This document shows positions 37,191 to 47,567 of a stretch of 58,543 nt of DNA, one piece after another. Both the position numbers and the translations under genes were made by a program. Under the pieces are notes generated by a model. It did no database searches. It was not told the origin of the DNA and was given only the letters and a program-made list of their open reading frames with translations. How positions within the stretch are numbered: the first letter of the stretch is position 1; each line of letters starts with the position of its first letter. The stretch comes from Planktotalea frisia. Lineage in GTDB: Bacteria; Pseudomonadota; Alphaproteobacteria; Rhodobacterales; Rhodobacteraceae. The DNA is taken from assembly GCF_001890925.1 (NCBI RefSeq), contig NZ_MLCB01000045.1:1-58543 (forward strand). Reading direction: 5' to 3'.

Positions 37191-39517
37191 GCGTTGCAAA
37201 ACCACTTCCTCATGACGCCGCAAAGCTGCATGTCACAGGTGCCGCACGCTACGTGGATGATATCCCGACACCGCGCGGAACTTTGCATCTGGCATTTGGT
37301 CAGAGCGAGATTGCACATGGTGAGATTCAAAGCATTGATCTTACCGAAGTTCGTCGTTCCTCTGGCGTAACCGCCGTCCTCACCGCGGATGATTTACCGT
37401 TCGACAATGATGTTAGCCCCTCTGCACATGACGAGCCTTTGTTGGCGGAAGGATCAGTTCATTATGTGGGGCAGCCCATCTTTTTGGTGATCGCCACATC
37501 CCATTTGCTCGCGCGCAAAGCCGCGCGATTGGCCAAGATCGAATACCTCGAAAAACCCAGCCTACTGAGCATTGACGACGCACTCGCAGCAAACAGCCGC
37601 TTTGAGGAAGGGCCGCGCATCTATCAAAAAGGCAATGCCACTAACGCGATAAAGCAGGCAGATCACACGATCGAAGGTGTAATCGAGATGGGCGCGCAGG
37701 AGCATTTTTATCTTGAAGGGCAAGCTGCTTTGGCCCTGCCTCAAGAAGGGTCTGACATGGTTGTGCATAGCTCGACCCAGCATCCTACAGAAATTCAGCA
37801 CAAAGTCGCAGAGGCACTTGGCGTTCCGATGAATGCTGTGCGTGTCGAAGTGCGGCGCATGGGCGGTGGCTTTGGTGGAAAAGAAAGCCAAGGCAATGCT
37901 TTAGCTGTCGCATGTGCGGTTTCAGCACGCGCAACGGGGCAGCCTTGTAAGATGCGATATGACCGCGATGATGATATGATCATAACCGGCAAGCGTCATG
38001 ATTTTCGCATCAAGTACAAAGCAGGCTTTGATGCACATGGACGCGTCAGCGGAGTAGATTTCATCCAGTATGCGCGCTGTGGTTGGGCGCAAGACTTGTC
38101 GCTGCCCGTCGCGGACCGTGCGATGCTACACTCGGACAATGCTTACTTGCTCGAAAATGCACGGATTGAAAGTCACCGACTGAAGACAAATACGCAGAGC
38201 GCAACAGCATATCGCGGATTTGGCGGACCGCAAGGGATGCTCGGGATCGAGCGCGTGATGGATCATGTCGCCCACGCGTTGGGGATGGATCCGTTGGCAG
38301 TGCGGCGTGCAAATTATTACGCGGACCTGCCGGCCGAAAATGCAGGAGCCTCCGGCGGAAGTTTAACTGGAAAGATGAAGTCGCAGACGACGCCCTATGG
38401 CATGGAGGTCACAGACTTTATTTTACATGAGATGACTGGAGCGTTGGCAAAAGCGGCTGACTATGAAACGCGCCGTTTGGCGATCGCAAAGTGGAATGCG
38501 CAAAATCCTATTTTGAAAAAAGGTATTGCACTTACCCCCGTAAAGTTCGGGATCTCCTTTACGCTTACTCATCTCAATCAAGCGGGCGCATTGGTGCATG
38601 TCTATTCAGACGGCTCTGTGCATTTGAACCATGGCGGCACTGAAATGGGACAGGGTTTGTTTCTGAAAGTTGCCCAAGTTGCGGCAACGCGATTTGGCAT
38701 TGACGTGAGTGCGGTCAAAATTACAGCGACTGATACAGGCAAAGTTCCGAACACCTCTGCGACGGCGGCCTCATCTGGATCTGATTTGAACGGGATGGCC
38801 GTAAAGGCAGCCTGTGATACGATCCGAGCGCGATTGATTGATTTCTTGGTTGGACATTTTGGGGTGGCCCAAGAAGCAATTGTTTTTGATAATGACGAAG
38901 TACGTATCGGTGACAAGGCTTTGGCCTTCGCTGACGTCGCCAAACTCGCCTATGAAAACCGTATTTCATTGTCTGCAACCGGGTTCTACAAAACACCAAA
39001 AGTTGCATGGGACAGGATCAAGGGAGAAGGTCGGCCATTCTTCTATTTCTCCTATGGCGCGTCGGTGAGCGAAGTTGTGATCGACACTCTCACTGGCGAA
39101 AACCGTATCCTGCGCACGGACATTTTGCACGACGCAGGCGCATCCTTGAACCCTGCGTTGGACATTGGACAAGTCGAAGGAGCCTACGTTCAAGGTGCAG
39201 GTTGGCTCACGATGGAAGAGCTGGTCTGGGACGACAAAGGCACTTTGCGAACGCACGCGCCGTCCACCTATAAAATACCGGCTTGCTCTGATCGGCCTGA
39301 CATCTTCAACGTTTCGCTTTGGGATAGATCGAACCCAGAGGAAACCATCTACCGCTCCAAAGCTGTGGGTGAACCACCGTTTATGCATGGAATTTCTGCG
39401 CTCATGGCCTTGTCAGATGCCATCGCTTCCTGCGGCGAAAGTTATCCGTCGCTTGATGCGCCTGCCACGCCGGAGCGTGTTTTGAAAACAGTTGAGCGGG
39501 TGAAACATGGGATTTGA
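37187..39517 (+). CDS. xdhB: Xanthine dehydrogenase large subunit (molybdopterin-binding)
   Basis: Molybdenum-cofactor subunit where purine hydroxylation takes place. The 776-residue product shows [11 protein letters not shown] near 225-235 (cofactor binding), [15 protein letters not shown] near 483-497 and the catalytic glutamate E729 in AVGEPPF. The early segment [15 protein letters not shown] is typical of the bacterial two-subunit XdhB. Full length, beginning in the xdhA stop (ATGA) and overlapping xdhC by 11 bases. Confidence 0.97.
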   Translation: MSVAKPLPHDAAKLHVTGAARYVDDIPTPRGTLHLAFGQSEIAHGEIQSIDLTEVRRSSGVTAVLTADDLPFDNDVSPSAHDEPLLAEGSVHYVGQPIFLVIATSHLLARKAARLAKIEYLEKPSLLSIDDALAANSRFEEGPRIYQKGNATNAIKQADHTIEGVIEMGAQEHFYLEGQAALALPQEGSDMVVHSSTQHPTEIQHKVAEALGVPMNAVRVEVRRMGGGFGGKESQGNALAVACAVSARATGQPCKMRYDRDDDMIITGKRHDFRIKYKAGFDAHGRVSGVDFIQYARCGWAQDLSLPVADRAMLHSDNAYLLENARIESHRLKTNTQSATAYRGFGGPQGMLGIERVMDHVAHALGMDPLAVRRANYYADLPAENAGASGGSLTGKMKSQTTPYGMEVTDFILHEMTGALAKAADYETRRLAIAKWNAQNPILKKGIALTPVKFGISFTLTHLNQAGALVHVYSDGSVHLNHGGTEMGQGLFLKVAQVAATRFGIDVSAVKITATDTGKVPNTSATAASSGSDLNGMAVKAACDTIRARLIDFLVGHFGVAQEAIVFDNDEVRIGDKALAFADVAKLAYENRISLSATGFYKTPKVAWDRIKGEGRPFFYFSYGASVSEVVIDTLTGENRILRTDILHDAGASLNPALDIGQVEGAYVQGAGWLTMEELVWDDKGTLRTHAPSTYKIPACSDRPDIFNVSLWDRSNPEETIYRSKAVGEPPFMHGISALMALSDAIASCGESYPSLDAPATPERVLKTVERVKHGI

Positions 39518-40439
39518 TCTGAACGCACTGGAGCGCGCGGTAACCGAGCATGGGCGCGTGGCCCGTGTGGTTATTACTGGGATTCAAGGGTCTTCACCGC
39601 GCGAAATTGGTGCGTCCATGCTTGTTTGGCAAGGCGGACAAAGCGGGACGATTGGTGGCGGGGCTTTAGAATTTGAGCTCGCGAAATCAGTTTTGAACGT
39701 AGCCGACAAGCGCCTTAGTCGCCACGCACTTGGACCCGAGTTGGGGCAATGTTGTGGGGGGGCTGTTCAAATTGTGACGGAGGTGTTTGAGCAAAACACA
39801 CTTCCAACATCGCAAAACGGGGTTGTTGTAAGAGCAGTTGATGGATCCCACACCATGCCTTTGCGCGTTCAAAAATTGCTGAAGGACGCGCGCAGCGGTG
39901 CTTTGATAGAAACGCACGTTTGCCAAGGATGGTTCATTGAGGCAGTGCATAAAACCACGCGCGCGCTTTGGGTTTGGGGCGCAGGACATGTAGGACGCGC
40001 ATTGGTGAACACGCTGGCACCTTTGCCAGAATTTGCGACCACATGGATTGATACCAGCGAAGATCGCTTTCCAAACAACGTTCCCGAAGATGTCACCAAA
40101 CTTCCAGCGCAAAATCCAGCAGCGCTGGTCAAGCATGCGCCAAAAAATGCGGAACACCTTATTCTGACCTATTCGCATGCCCTTGATCTTGAGCTTTGTC
40201 ATCAACTGCTGACGCATGATTTCCAATTCGCCGGGTTGATCGGATCGAAAAGCAAATGGGCACGCTTTCAAAGTCGTCTCGCAGCGCTTGGCCACTCAAA
40301 CGCTCAAATTTCGCGCATTACGTGCCCGATTGGTAACCCTATCTTAGGCAAACACCCGCAAGCTATTGCGATTGGGGTCGGCTCTTCTTTATTGAAGGCG
40401 TCGCAAACTGTGGCACAAACACAAAGGAACTCAGCGTGA
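39507..40439 (+). CDS. xdhC: Xanthine dehydrogenase accessory protein XdhC
   Basis: Binds molybdenum cofactor, promotes its sulfuration and inserts it into XdhB (role shown in Rhodobacter capsulatus). The 310-residue product has the N-terminal phrase GIQGSSPREIGASMLV near 24-39, GTIGGGALEFE near 48-58 with a CCGG-type segment (LGQCCGGAVQIV) and a C-terminal Rossmann-like domain (LWVWGAGHVGRALV). Its position after xdhAB is standard. The stop overlaps the ABC ATPase start by four bases, linking import and oxidation in one operon. Confidence 0.95.
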   Translation: MGFDLNALERAVTEHGRVARVVITGIQGSSPREIGASMLVWQGGQSGTIGGGALEFELAKSVLNVADKRLSRHALGPELGQCCGGAVQIVTEVFEQNTLPTSQNGVVVRAVDGSHTMPLRVQKLLKDARSGALIETHVCQGWFIEAVHKTTRALWVWGAGHVGRALVNTLAPLPEFATTWIDTSEDRFPNNVPEDVTKLPAQNPAALVKHAPKNAEHLILTYSHALDLELCHQLLTHDFQFAGLIGSKSKWARFQSRLAALGHSNAQISRITCPIGNPILGKHPQAIAIGVGSSLLKASQTVAQTQRNSA

Positions 40440-41950
40440 GCGATCCACTTCTGCGCTTGAGTGGCCTGACCAAGGCCTATCCCGGAGTTGTCGCCAATAG
40501 CGATATCTCGTTTGATATTCACGCAGGCGAAGTGCATGCTTTGCTCGGCGAAAACGGTGCTGGAAAGTCAACGCTGGTCAAGATGATCTACGGGTTGGTA
40601 AAGCCTGACACGGGTCGCATGACGCTAAACAACGCACCCTTCGCGCCCAGCGCACCAAGTGCGGCGCGCCTGTCTGGTGTGGCCATGGTATTCCAGCATT
40701 TCTCGCTATTTGATGCGTTGAATGTTGCAGAAAATATCGCGCTCGGGATGGAAAACGCACCTAAGCAGCGTGACTTGGCCGCAAAGATCAAAGAGGTGTC
40801 CCATCAATATGGTCTGCCGCTTGATCCTTTCATGCGGGTCGGCGATTTGTCCGCAGGAGAGCGGCAACGCGTTGAAATCATTCGCTGTCTTTTGCAAAAT
40901 CCCAAATTGTTGATCATGGATGAGCCGACATCTGTTCTAACCCCGCAAGAAGTGGAAATCCTGTTCAAGACGCTGCGTCAACTTAAATCAGAAGGCACAG
41001 CGATCCTTTATATCAGCCATAAACTCGAAGAGATTCGAAGCCTGTGTGATACGGCGACGATCCTGCGTTTGGGCAAAAAAGTGGCGACCTGCACACCCGC
41101 AGACACCAGCGCCAAAGAACTCGCAGAAATGATGGTCGGCGAAACTTTGCATGTGCCAGAACGCGCAGCAGGCGCGTTTGGCGAGGTTTTGCTTGATGTT
41201 ACAAACCTATCTTTGCGCGCGCCCAGTGAATTTGGCACGGCGCTCAAAGAGGTGAGCTTTAAGGTGCGCGCGGGCGAAATCCTTGGAATTGGGGGGGTCG
41301 CTGGCAACGGTCAGGACGAACTGCTTGGCGCTTTGTCTGGCGAAGTGAGCAGCACGAATGCGGTCAGCCTGCGTGGGCGCGACATCAGTAAGCTCGGCCC
41401 GCAACAAAGACGCGCTTTGGGGGTTTTGGCGGCACCTGAGGAACGCCTCGGGCATGCAGCAGTCCCTGACATGAGTTTGACAGAGAACGCGCTTTTATCA
41501 GCAGCCGTGCGCAAAGACATGATGCGATCCGGCTTTTTGAATTGGGGCAAGGCCAAAGCCTATGCGGAGCACGTGATCAAAGAGTTTGATGTGCGCACCC
41601 CCGGACCTGCGAACGCAGCGCGCTCGCTTTCTGGCGGTAATTTACAGAAATTTGTGATCGGACGAGAAGTCTTGCAAGACCCTGATGTTTTGATCGTGAA
41701 CCAGCCCACGTGGGGCGTAGATGCCTCCGCCGCAGCGGCGATCCGCCAATCTTTGATGGATCTCGCCGCGAAAGGTGCGGCTTTGATCGTGATCTCGCAA
41801 GACTTGGACGAACTCATGGAAATTTCAGACCACTTCGCCGCATTGAACGAAGGACGTTTGTCCGCCATTCGCCCTGTGCAAGGCCTAAGCGTGGAAGAGA
41901 TCGGCCTGATGATGGGCGGTGTGCACGACAGCATGGAGGGCGCGGCATGA
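40436..41950 (+). CDS. ABC transporter ATPase, nucleoside/purine (BMP) type
   Basis: ATPase of a purine or nucleoside importer, 504 residues with two ABC domains in one chain. The first has Walker A GENGAGKS at 38-45 and signature LSAGERQRVE; the second has a degenerate P-loop (GVAGNGQDEL) but a signature LSGGNLQKFVIGRE. This asymmetric pattern is seen in RbsA, MglA and YufO-type ATPases. Its place after xdhABC supports purines as cargo. It overlaps both neighbours by four bases. Confidence 0.92.
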   Translation: MSDPLLRLSGLTKAYPGVVANSDISFDIHAGEVHALLGENGAGKSTLVKMIYGLVKPDTGRMTLNNAPFAPSAPSAARLSGVAMVFQHFSLFDALNVAENIALGMENAPKQRDLAAKIKEVSHQYGLPLDPFMRVGDLSAGERQRVEIIRCLLQNPKLLIMDEPTSVLTPQEVEILFKTLRQLKSEGTAILYISHKLEEIRSLCDTATILRLGKKVATCTPADTSAKELAEMMVGETLHVPERAAGAFGEVLLDVTNLSLRAPSEFGTALKEVSFKVRAGEILGIGGVAGNGQDELLGALSGEVSSTNAVSLRGRDISKLGPQQRRALGVLAAPEERLGHAAVPDMSLTENALLSAAVRKDMMRSGFLNWGKAKAYAEHVIKEFDVRTPGPANAARSLSGGNLQKFVIGREVLQDPDVLIVNQPTWGVDASAAAAIRQSLMDLAAKGAALIVISQDLDELMEISDHFAALNEGRLSAIRPVQGLSVEEIGLMMGGVHDSMEGAA

Positions 41951-43032
41951 TCCGCCTCGAAAAGCGCGCGCAACCAAGTCAGTTTTGGACCTTTGCGACA
42001 CCTTTCTTGGCCGTCATCATGACGATGATCGTCGGTGGCATCATGTTTGCCGCGCTTGGCAGTGACCCATTCGAGGCGATCCGCACCATCTTTTGGGATC
42101 CTTTGTTTAGCGAACAATTCGCCGCCTATTCACGCCCACAATTGTTGGTGAAAGCGGGGCCCCTGATCCTGATTGCGATTGGACTTTCTTTGGGTTTCAA
42201 GGCTGGCATCTGGAACATTGGCGCAGAAGGTCAATACATCATGGGTGCCATTTGCGGCGCTGGCATGGGCCTTGCGTTCTACCCCTCTGAGAGCTTTATC
42301 ATTTTCCCGCTCATGATCCTCGCAGGCGCGCTTGGCGGCTGGGCTTGGGCGATGATCCCGGCGATTTTGAAAACCCGTTTCGGTACAAATGAAATTCTGG
42401 TTTCTTTGATGCTGGTTTACGTAGCCGAAGCTTGGCTTGCTTCTGTATCGTCTGGTCTGTTGAAAAACCCCGAGGGCATGGGCTTTCCCGGAAGCCGCAA
42501 TTTGCAGCAATACCCTGCAAGCGCCAACCTTGAAATCATCCAAGGCACAGGTATGCACTATGGCGTTTTGACCGCCTTCATCGCGGTGATCTTCGCCTAT
42601 GTCTTGCTGTCACGACACATACTTGGCTTTCAGATCCGTTTGACTGGCGAAGCCCCCCGCGCTGCACGGTTCGCTGGTGTGAACCCGACGCGGATCGTGT
42701 TTCTCTGCCTCGGTCTTGCGGGCGCGCTCGCGGGTATGGCAGGCATGTTCGAGGTCTCTGGCCCCGCAGGTCAAATCACCATCGACTTCAATTCGGGCTA
42801 TGGCTTTACCGCGATTATCGTCGCGTTCTTGGGCCGATTGCACCCTATCGGTATACTCTTTGCGGGCCTGCTTATGGCGCTCACCTACATCGGCGGTGAA
42901 CTCGCGTCATTGATGCTGGGCATCCCATCCGCAGCAATCCAATTGTTCCAAGGAATGCTTTTGTTCTTCCTGCTTGCAACAGATGTGTTCATCAACTTCC
43001 GTATCCGGTTAGACTCTGGGGAGGCCGCATAA
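41947..43032 (+). CDS. ABC transporter permease, YufP type
   Basis: First membrane subunit of the nucleoside/purine importer. From the ATG at 41947 it is 361 residues with multiple membrane segments. Family wording includes LILIAIGLSLGFKAGIWNIG near 72-91, AEGQYIMGA and NEILVSLMLVYVAEAW near 148. An in-frame earlier start would lie inside the ATPase gene. ATGA overlap with the ATPase and a one-base overlap with the next permease (TAATG). Confidence 0.93.
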   Translation: MIRLEKRAQPSQFWTFATPFLAVIMTMIVGGIMFAALGSDPFEAIRTIFWDPLFSEQFAAYSRPQLLVKAGPLILIAIGLSLGFKAGIWNIGAEGQYIMGAICGAGMGLAFYPSESFIIFPLMILAGALGGWAWAMIPAILKTRFGTNEILVSLMLVYVAEAWLASVSSGLLKNPEGMGFPGSRNLQQYPASANLEIIQGTGMHYGVLTAFIAVIFAYVLLSRHILGFQIRLTGEAPRAARFAGVNPTRIVFLCLGLAGALAGMAGMFEVSGPAGQITIDFNSGYGFTAIIVAFLGRLHPIGILFAGLLMALTYIGGELASLMLGIPSAAIQLFQGMLLFFLLATDVFINFRIRLDSGEAA

Positions 43033-43955
43033 TGGACCTGTCATCCATCAACCCCGTCCTTCTCATCGCCTCTTTGATGGTATCTGCCACGCCTATTTTG
43101 CTCGCGGCTTTGGGCGAACTCGTTGTCGAAAAGTCAGGCGTTCTAAACCTAGGCGTTGAAGGCATGATGATCACTGGCGCGATCTGTGGTTTTGCGATTG
43201 GCGTCAATACAGGCTCGCCCGTTTTAGGCTTTATGTTTGCGGCTATCTGTGGCGCTTTGCTGTCGCTCGCCTTCGGCATTTTAACGCAATATTTGCTCTC
43301 TAACCAAGTTGCCACGGGACTTGGACTAACCCTTGTTGGGCTTGGCCTAAGTTCACTGATTGGTAAACCTTATGAGGGTATCAAATCGCCAACGCTGCAA
43401 AAGATGGAGCTGCCGATTCTCTCTGATATTCCTATCGTTGGGCCTATGCTGTTCTCGCACGATCCGATGGTCTACTTCTCAGTGGCCCTCGTTGCAGCGA
43501 CTTGGGCGGTGCTGAAATACAGTCGTGCGGGTCTGATCCTGCGCGCTGTTGGCGAAAGCCATGATGCCGCCCACGCGCTTGGGTATAAAGTCGTGCGCAT
43601 TCGCCTGCTTGCGATCCTGTTTGGCGGCGCTTGTGCTGGATTGGCAGGCGCATACATTAGCCTTGTGCGGGTTCCACAATGGACGGAAGGCATGACCGCT
43701 GGTGCGGGTTGGATCGCCCTCGCGATTGTTGTTTTCGCAAGCTGGAAACCATGGCGTGTGCTGATAGGTGCCTATCTTTTTGGCGGTGTCACGGTCTTAC
43801 AGCTGAATCTACAGGCAGCAGGAGCGAAGGTGCCGATCGAGGTCTTGTCGATGTCGCCTTATCTGATAACTATTGCAGTGCTCGTGATCATCTCGGCGCG
43901 CGGCAATCATGGCGCGCCCGCTGCACTGGGCAAGATTTTCCACGCCTCTCGTTAA
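43032..43955 (+). CDS. ABC transporter permease, YufQ type
   Basis: Second membrane subunit of the importer, 307 residues. Typical phrases are ATPILLAALGELVVEKSGVL near 16-35, NLGVEGMMITGA near 36-47 and AGLAGAYISLVRVPQWTEGM near 204-223. It begins in the stop of the first permease. The gene is followed by a 39-base gap and the binding protein. Confidence 0.93.
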   Translation: MDLSSINPVLLIASLMVSATPILLAALGELVVEKSGVLNLGVEGMMITGAICGFAIGVNTGSPVLGFMFAAICGALLSLAFGILTQYLLSNQVATGLGLTLVGLGLSSLIGKPYEGIKSPTLQKMELPILSDIPIVGPMLFSHDPMVYFSVALVAATWAVLKYSRAGLILRAVGESHDAAHALGYKVVRIRLLAILFGGACAGLAGAYISLVRVPQWTEGMTAGAGWIALAIVVFASWKPWRVLIGAYLFGGVTVLQLNLQAAGAKVPIEVLSMSPYLITIAVLVIISARGNHGAPAALGKIFHASR

Positions 43956-43994
43956 GAGCGGCAGAACACCACCATCCACAGGGGGATGCATCAC

Positions 43995-45074
43995 ATGAAA
44001 CGCAGAACACTTCTCGCGAGCGCAGCTGTCGCGCTGGCACTCACAGGCACTGCATTTGCAGACGGCCACGGCAAAACCAAAGTTGGTTTCGTCTTTGTTG
44101 GCCCTGTCGGCGACGGCGGCTGGACATATGAGCACAACAAAGGCCGCCTCGCGGTCGAAGAAGCATTTGGAGATAAAGTCGAAACAGTGTTTCAGGAAAG
44201 CGTCCCTGAGGGTGCAGATTCCGAACGTGTGATGACACAAATGGCGCTGTCGGGTGCAGATCTAATCTTCACAACGTCCTTTGGCTACATGGACCCGACG
44301 ATCAACGTTGCAAAGAAATTCCCGGACGTGAAATTCGAGCACGCGACAGGCTACAAGCAAGCTGACAACGTGTCTGTCTATTCCGCGCGTTTCTACGAAG
44401 GTCGCGCAGTTCAGGGCCATATCGCGGGCAAGATGACGAAGACCAACAAAGTTGGCTACATCGCGTCCTTCCCAATTCCTGAGGTTATTCGCGGCATCAA
44501 CTCTGCATTTATCCACGCGAAGAAGGTTAATCCTGACGTCGAATTCTCTATCGTTTGGGCCTACACTTGGTTTGATCCCGCGAAAGAAGCAGACGCGGCA
44601 CAAGCTCTGATCGAGCAAGGCGCAGACGTCATTTTGCAGCACACAGACTCCACCGCGCCACAGGCCGCAGCGGAAGCAGCTGGCGGCGTCATCACCTTCG
44701 GTCAAGCATCTGACATGGCAGAGTTCGGCCCGATGCCGCGCGTTTCGTCCATCATCGACGATTGGGCACCCTACTACATCGACCGCGTTCAAGCGGTGAT
44801 GGATGGCACATGGACAAGCACCAGCACATGGGACGGTATCGGCCCTGGCATGGTTAAAATCGGTGAAATTTCCGATGCTGTTCCAGCGGACGTTAAGGAA
44901 GAAGCGCTTGCGATGGTCGCGGCTTTGGGTGACGGCAGCTACCACGCCTTCACTGGCCCGATCAACAAACAGGACGGCTCCGCATGGCTCGCTGAAGGCG
45001 AAACAGCGGACGACGGCACACTTGCTGGCATGTCTTTCTACGTTGAAGGCATCACAGGTGAAATCCCTAACTAA
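43995..45074 (+). CDS. BMP-family substrate-binding protein of purine/nucleoside importer
   Basis: Periplasmic binding protein of the BmpA/PnrA family, many of whose members bind purine nucleosides. From the ATG at 43995 it is 359 residues: MKRRTLLASAAVALALTGTA is a signal peptide, then KTKVGFVFVGPVGDGGWTYE, the characteristic first strand with the ligand-stacking aromatic. The start is set by GGGGG at 43981-43985; an ATG at 43986 would touch that site. Being last in the operon before a strong terminator, it completes xdhABC-ATPase-permease-permease-binding protein. Confidence 0.93.
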   Translation: MKRRTLLASAAVALALTGTAFADGHGKTKVGFVFVGPVGDGGWTYEHNKGRLAVEEAFGDKVETVFQESVPEGADSERVMTQMALSGADLIFTTSFGYMDPTINVAKKFPDVKFEHATGYKQADNVSVYSARFYEGRAVQGHIAGKMTKTNKVGYIASFPIPEVIRGINSAFIHAKKVNPDVEFSIVWAYTWFDPAKEADAAQALIEQGADVILQHTDSTAPQAAAEAAGGVITFGQASDMAEFGPMPRVSSIIDDWAPYYIDRVQAVMDGTWTSTSTWDGIGPGMVKIGEISDAVPADVKEEALAMVAALGDGSYHAFTGPINKQDGSAWLAEGETADDGTLAGMSFYVEGITGEIPN

Positions 45075-45097
45075 AGTTCGGATCATCTGACAAGAAC

Positions 45098-45132
45098 AAG
45101 GCCTCGCTTGGTGACAAGCGGGGCCTTTTTTG
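45098..45132 (+). terminator. Rho-independent terminator of the xdh/purine importer operon
   Basis: Stem AGGCCTCGCTTG (45099-45110), loop GTGA, and CAAGCGGGGCCT (45115-45126, one T-G pair), then six T residues. It lies 24 bases after the stop of the binding-protein gene. Confidence 0.95.
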
Positions 45133-45186
45133 TAGCGCGGTGCTGTTGCTCTTTTCAAGCCAAGCAGCGCGTGCCATTTTGGCAGC

Positions 45187-46119
45187 ATGATAGATATCAA
45201 AACCCTAAATGGAACCGCCGCGAGCCCATTCGCTTTTGGCACAATGCAATTTGGCGGCACTGCCGATGAAACAGCCAGCGCCGAGATGTTTGACGCATCA
45301 CGTGCGGCAGGCATTAACCACTTTGACACTGCATATCTTTATACAGAAGGTCGCTCCGAAACGATCCTTGGGGCACTTGTAAAGCCCCTGCGCGACGAGC
45401 TGATAATCGCCACTAAAGTTGCTTATGACGAACAGGGTGATCCTACCAAACTCCAAACCGATTTTGACGTTTCGCGCAAAAGGCTAGGTATGGAGTGCGT
45501 TGATATCCTTTACCTGCATCGTCACGTCGGCAAGGACCTGCCGCGCGCGATTGAATGGATGGCTGAGCAACAAAGCCAAGGCACACTTCGCTATATTGGA
45601 CTGTCGAACTTCGCTGCTTGGCAAGTCATGGATGCTGTCGGGCTGGCCAAATCGCACGGAACACGCATCGATATCATCCAGCCCATGTACAACCTTGTGA
45701 AGCGCCAAGCAGAGGTTGAAATTCTGCCGATGTGCATGGATCAAGGCATCACATGCGCGCCCTATTCGCCGCTTGGTGGTGGATTGTTGACCGGAAAATA
45801 TGGCCAAGGCGCGAGTGGTCGAATCGCGACGGATACACGCTATAACCAGCGTTATTCACTTGCATATATGCACGAAACCGCTGCCGCCCTAAGTGCGCTC
45901 GCGCACGAACAGAACATTCATCCAGCAACGCTCGCCGCCGCATGGGTTGCCCATCACTCGTTTGCGCCTGTGCCGCTCTTATCAGCGCGTTCCGTTCAGC
46001 AATTGCAGCCTTCACTCGACGCAATCACCTTTGAAATGGACGACGCGCTTTATCAAAAGATTGCGGCACTCAGCCCTACCCCACCACCTGCGACAGATCG
46101 CTGGGAAGAACGCGTATGA
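45187..46119 (+). CDS. Aldo/keto reductase
   Basis: NADPH-dependent oxidoreductase of 310 residues with a TIM-barrel fold. The catalytic tetrad is complete: D47 and Y52 in FDTAYLYTEG, K77 in ATKVAY and H111 in YLHRH. It ends with the usual helix region but lacks an obvious substrate clue. It starts a three-gene set with the DUF938 and GH25 genes; the stop overlaps the next start by four bases (ATGA). Confidence 0.92.
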   Translation: MIDIKTLNGTAASPFAFGTMQFGGTADETASAEMFDASRAAGINHFDTAYLYTEGRSETILGALVKPLRDELIIATKVAYDEQGDPTKLQTDFDVSRKRLGMECVDILYLHRHVGKDLPRAIEWMAEQQSQGTLRYIGLSNFAAWQVMDAVGLAKSHGTRIDIIQPMYNLVKRQAEVEILPMCMDQGITCAPYSPLGGGLLTGKYGQGASGRIATDTRYNQRYSLAYMHETAAALSALAHEQNIHPATLAAAWVAHHSFAPVPLLSARSVQQLQPSLDAITFEMDDALYQKIAALSPTPPPATDRWEERV

Positions 46120-46763
46120 CCCTCCCTCCGACAGCAAGCATTGCAGAGCAAATGGATGATGGCCGACTTGTCGCGCCGTCTGCTTCTAAAAACGCGAACG
46201 CGCTTTGCCAAGTCCTGCGCGATTTTGCCCCAAAGACAGGTCGCGCAGTTGAGCTGGCAAGCGGAACTGGCCAGCATTGCGTCGCTTTTGCCAAGGCGTG
46301 CCCAAACCTCATTTGGGTGCCCACGGATATCGACGAAGCGCGGCTCGCTTCTATTGCGATTTATGTGAGTGATGCGCAGCTTGAGAACCTGACATTGCCA
46401 GTAAAACTTGACGCGACCAAAGCGGGTTGGAGCGCAAGTACAGGAAAACTCAACCTGATTGTTTTGGTTAATTTGCTTCATCTGATCAGTGCTGAACATG
46501 CGCGCACAGCTATGGATGAAGTCAGCCAAGCGCTTGCCCCTGGTGGCATGTTCTTGCTCTATGGCCCATTCAAACGAGAAGGTGCGTTGATCTCTGAAGG
46601 GGATGCGCGTTTTCATGAAAGCCTGATCAATGCAGATCGCGAAATTGGCTACAAAGACGACACTGAAATTTTGAATTGGGCGTGCGACAGTGGCCTTGTG
46701 GTGGATCAAATCCTTGAAATGCCCGCAAATAATTTGAGTTTTGTAATTCGTAAACCGAAGTAA
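46116..46763 (+). CDS. DUF938 family, methyltransferase-like protein
   Basis: A 215-residue protein of the DUF938 family, which has a class I methyltransferase fold. Visible markers are APSASKNANALCQVL near 25-39, the SAM loop VELASGTGQHCVAFA near 49-63 and VPTDID near 74-79 at the second strand. The third strand LNLIVLVNLLHLIS has the family's NLLH pattern. Substrate is unknown. Coupled to the aldo/keto reductase by ATGA. Confidence 0.87.
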   Translation: MTLPPTASIAEQMDDGRLVAPSASKNANALCQVLRDFAPKTGRAVELASGTGQHCVAFAKACPNLIWVPTDIDEARLASIAIYVSDAQLENLTLPVKLDATKAGWSASTGKLNLIVLVNLLHLISAEHARTAMDEVSQALAPGGMFLLYGPFKREGALISEGDARFHESLINADREIGYKDDTEILNWACDSGLVVDQILEMPANNLSFVIRKPK

Positions 46764-46769
46764 TTTTCT

Positions 46770-47534
46770 ATGACTTTGACCCGCCGCGCGACACTCACTG
46801 GATTGGCAAGTTTGCCACTACTTTCAGCGCCTTCGCTTTTGCTTGCACGCTCGACGTTTCGAGACAACGATCCTGTAAATTTTGGCGCTCGAGGGCCTTC
46901 GACGTTTCCAGTTCACGGCATTGATGCTGCGCGCTTTCAAGGCCAAATGGATTGGAAACAAGTGCGTCGCCAAGGCATCCGTTTTGCCTGGCTGAAAGCA
47001 ACGGAAGGCGGTGATTTACTTGATCCTGAATTTAAAGCGAATTGGCGCGCAGCTAAACGTGCGCGCGTGCCAGTTGGGGCCTATCATTTCTATTACTTTT
47101 GCACCGATCCAGATACGCAGGCCAAGTGGTTCATCAAGAATGTGCCGCGTCTGCGCGGGGGAATGCCACCTGTGCTCGATCTGGAATGGAACCCGTTTTC
47201 GCCGACCTGCACCTTGCGCCCGCCAGCAGCCGAAGTGCGCAGAGTTGCCAATCGGTTCATCAAGATTATTGAGCGTCACTACCAAACCCGTGTTGTCGTC
47301 TACACTGCCCCCGATTTCTGGGAACGCAACGATGTTGCCCGCCTGAAACGAGACTTCTGGCTGCGCTCAACAGCCAATCACGTCGAACAACGCTATCGCG
47401 TCAAAGGGTGGCGGTTTTGGCAATACACTGCGACGGGTGTTCTGGACGGCATCGAAAAAGAAGTCGATTTAAACTGCTTCAACGGCTCTGAGGCACAGTG
47501 GAAGCAGTGGCGCAAATCGCGGGGTGTGGGCTAA
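46770..47534 (+). CDS. Exported GH25 family lysozyme
   Basis: Predicted muramidase that cuts the MurNAc-GlcNAc bond in peptidoglycan. The 254-residue product begins with a signal having a twin-arginine-like start (LTRRATLTGLASLPLLS). The GH25 barrel follows: VHGIDAARFQG with D52, WLKATEGGDLLDPEF near 74-88, and the catalytic pair region LDLEWNP with D137 and E139. Length is normal for the minimal GH25 enzyme. It starts six bases after the DUF938 gene. Substrate may be self wall or that of other bacteria. Confidence 0.9.
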   Translation: MTLTRRATLTGLASLPLLSAPSLLLARSTFRDNDPVNFGARGPSTFPVHGIDAARFQGQMDWKQVRRQGIRFAWLKATEGGDLLDPEFKANWRAAKRARVPVGAYHFYYFCTDPDTQAKWFIKNVPRLRGGMPPVLDLEWNPFSPTCTLRPPAAEVRRVANRFIKIIERHYQTRVVVYTAPDFWERNDVARLKRDFWLRSTANHVEQRYRVKGWRFWQYTATGVLDGIEKEVDLNCFNGSEAQWKQWRKSRGVG

Positions 47535-47536
47535 TA

Positions 47537-47561
47537 GCGCGCTGCCTTAAAAGCAGCGCGC
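47537..47561. terminator. Hairpin between convergent genes
   Basis: GCGCGCTGC pairs perfectly with GCAGCGCGC around the loop CTTAAAA. It lies two bases after the lysozyme stop and six bases before the end of the minus-strand gene at 47568. No T run follows, so termination strength is uncertain; it could work on either strand. Confidence 0.6.
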
Positions 47562-47567
47562 ATCCCA

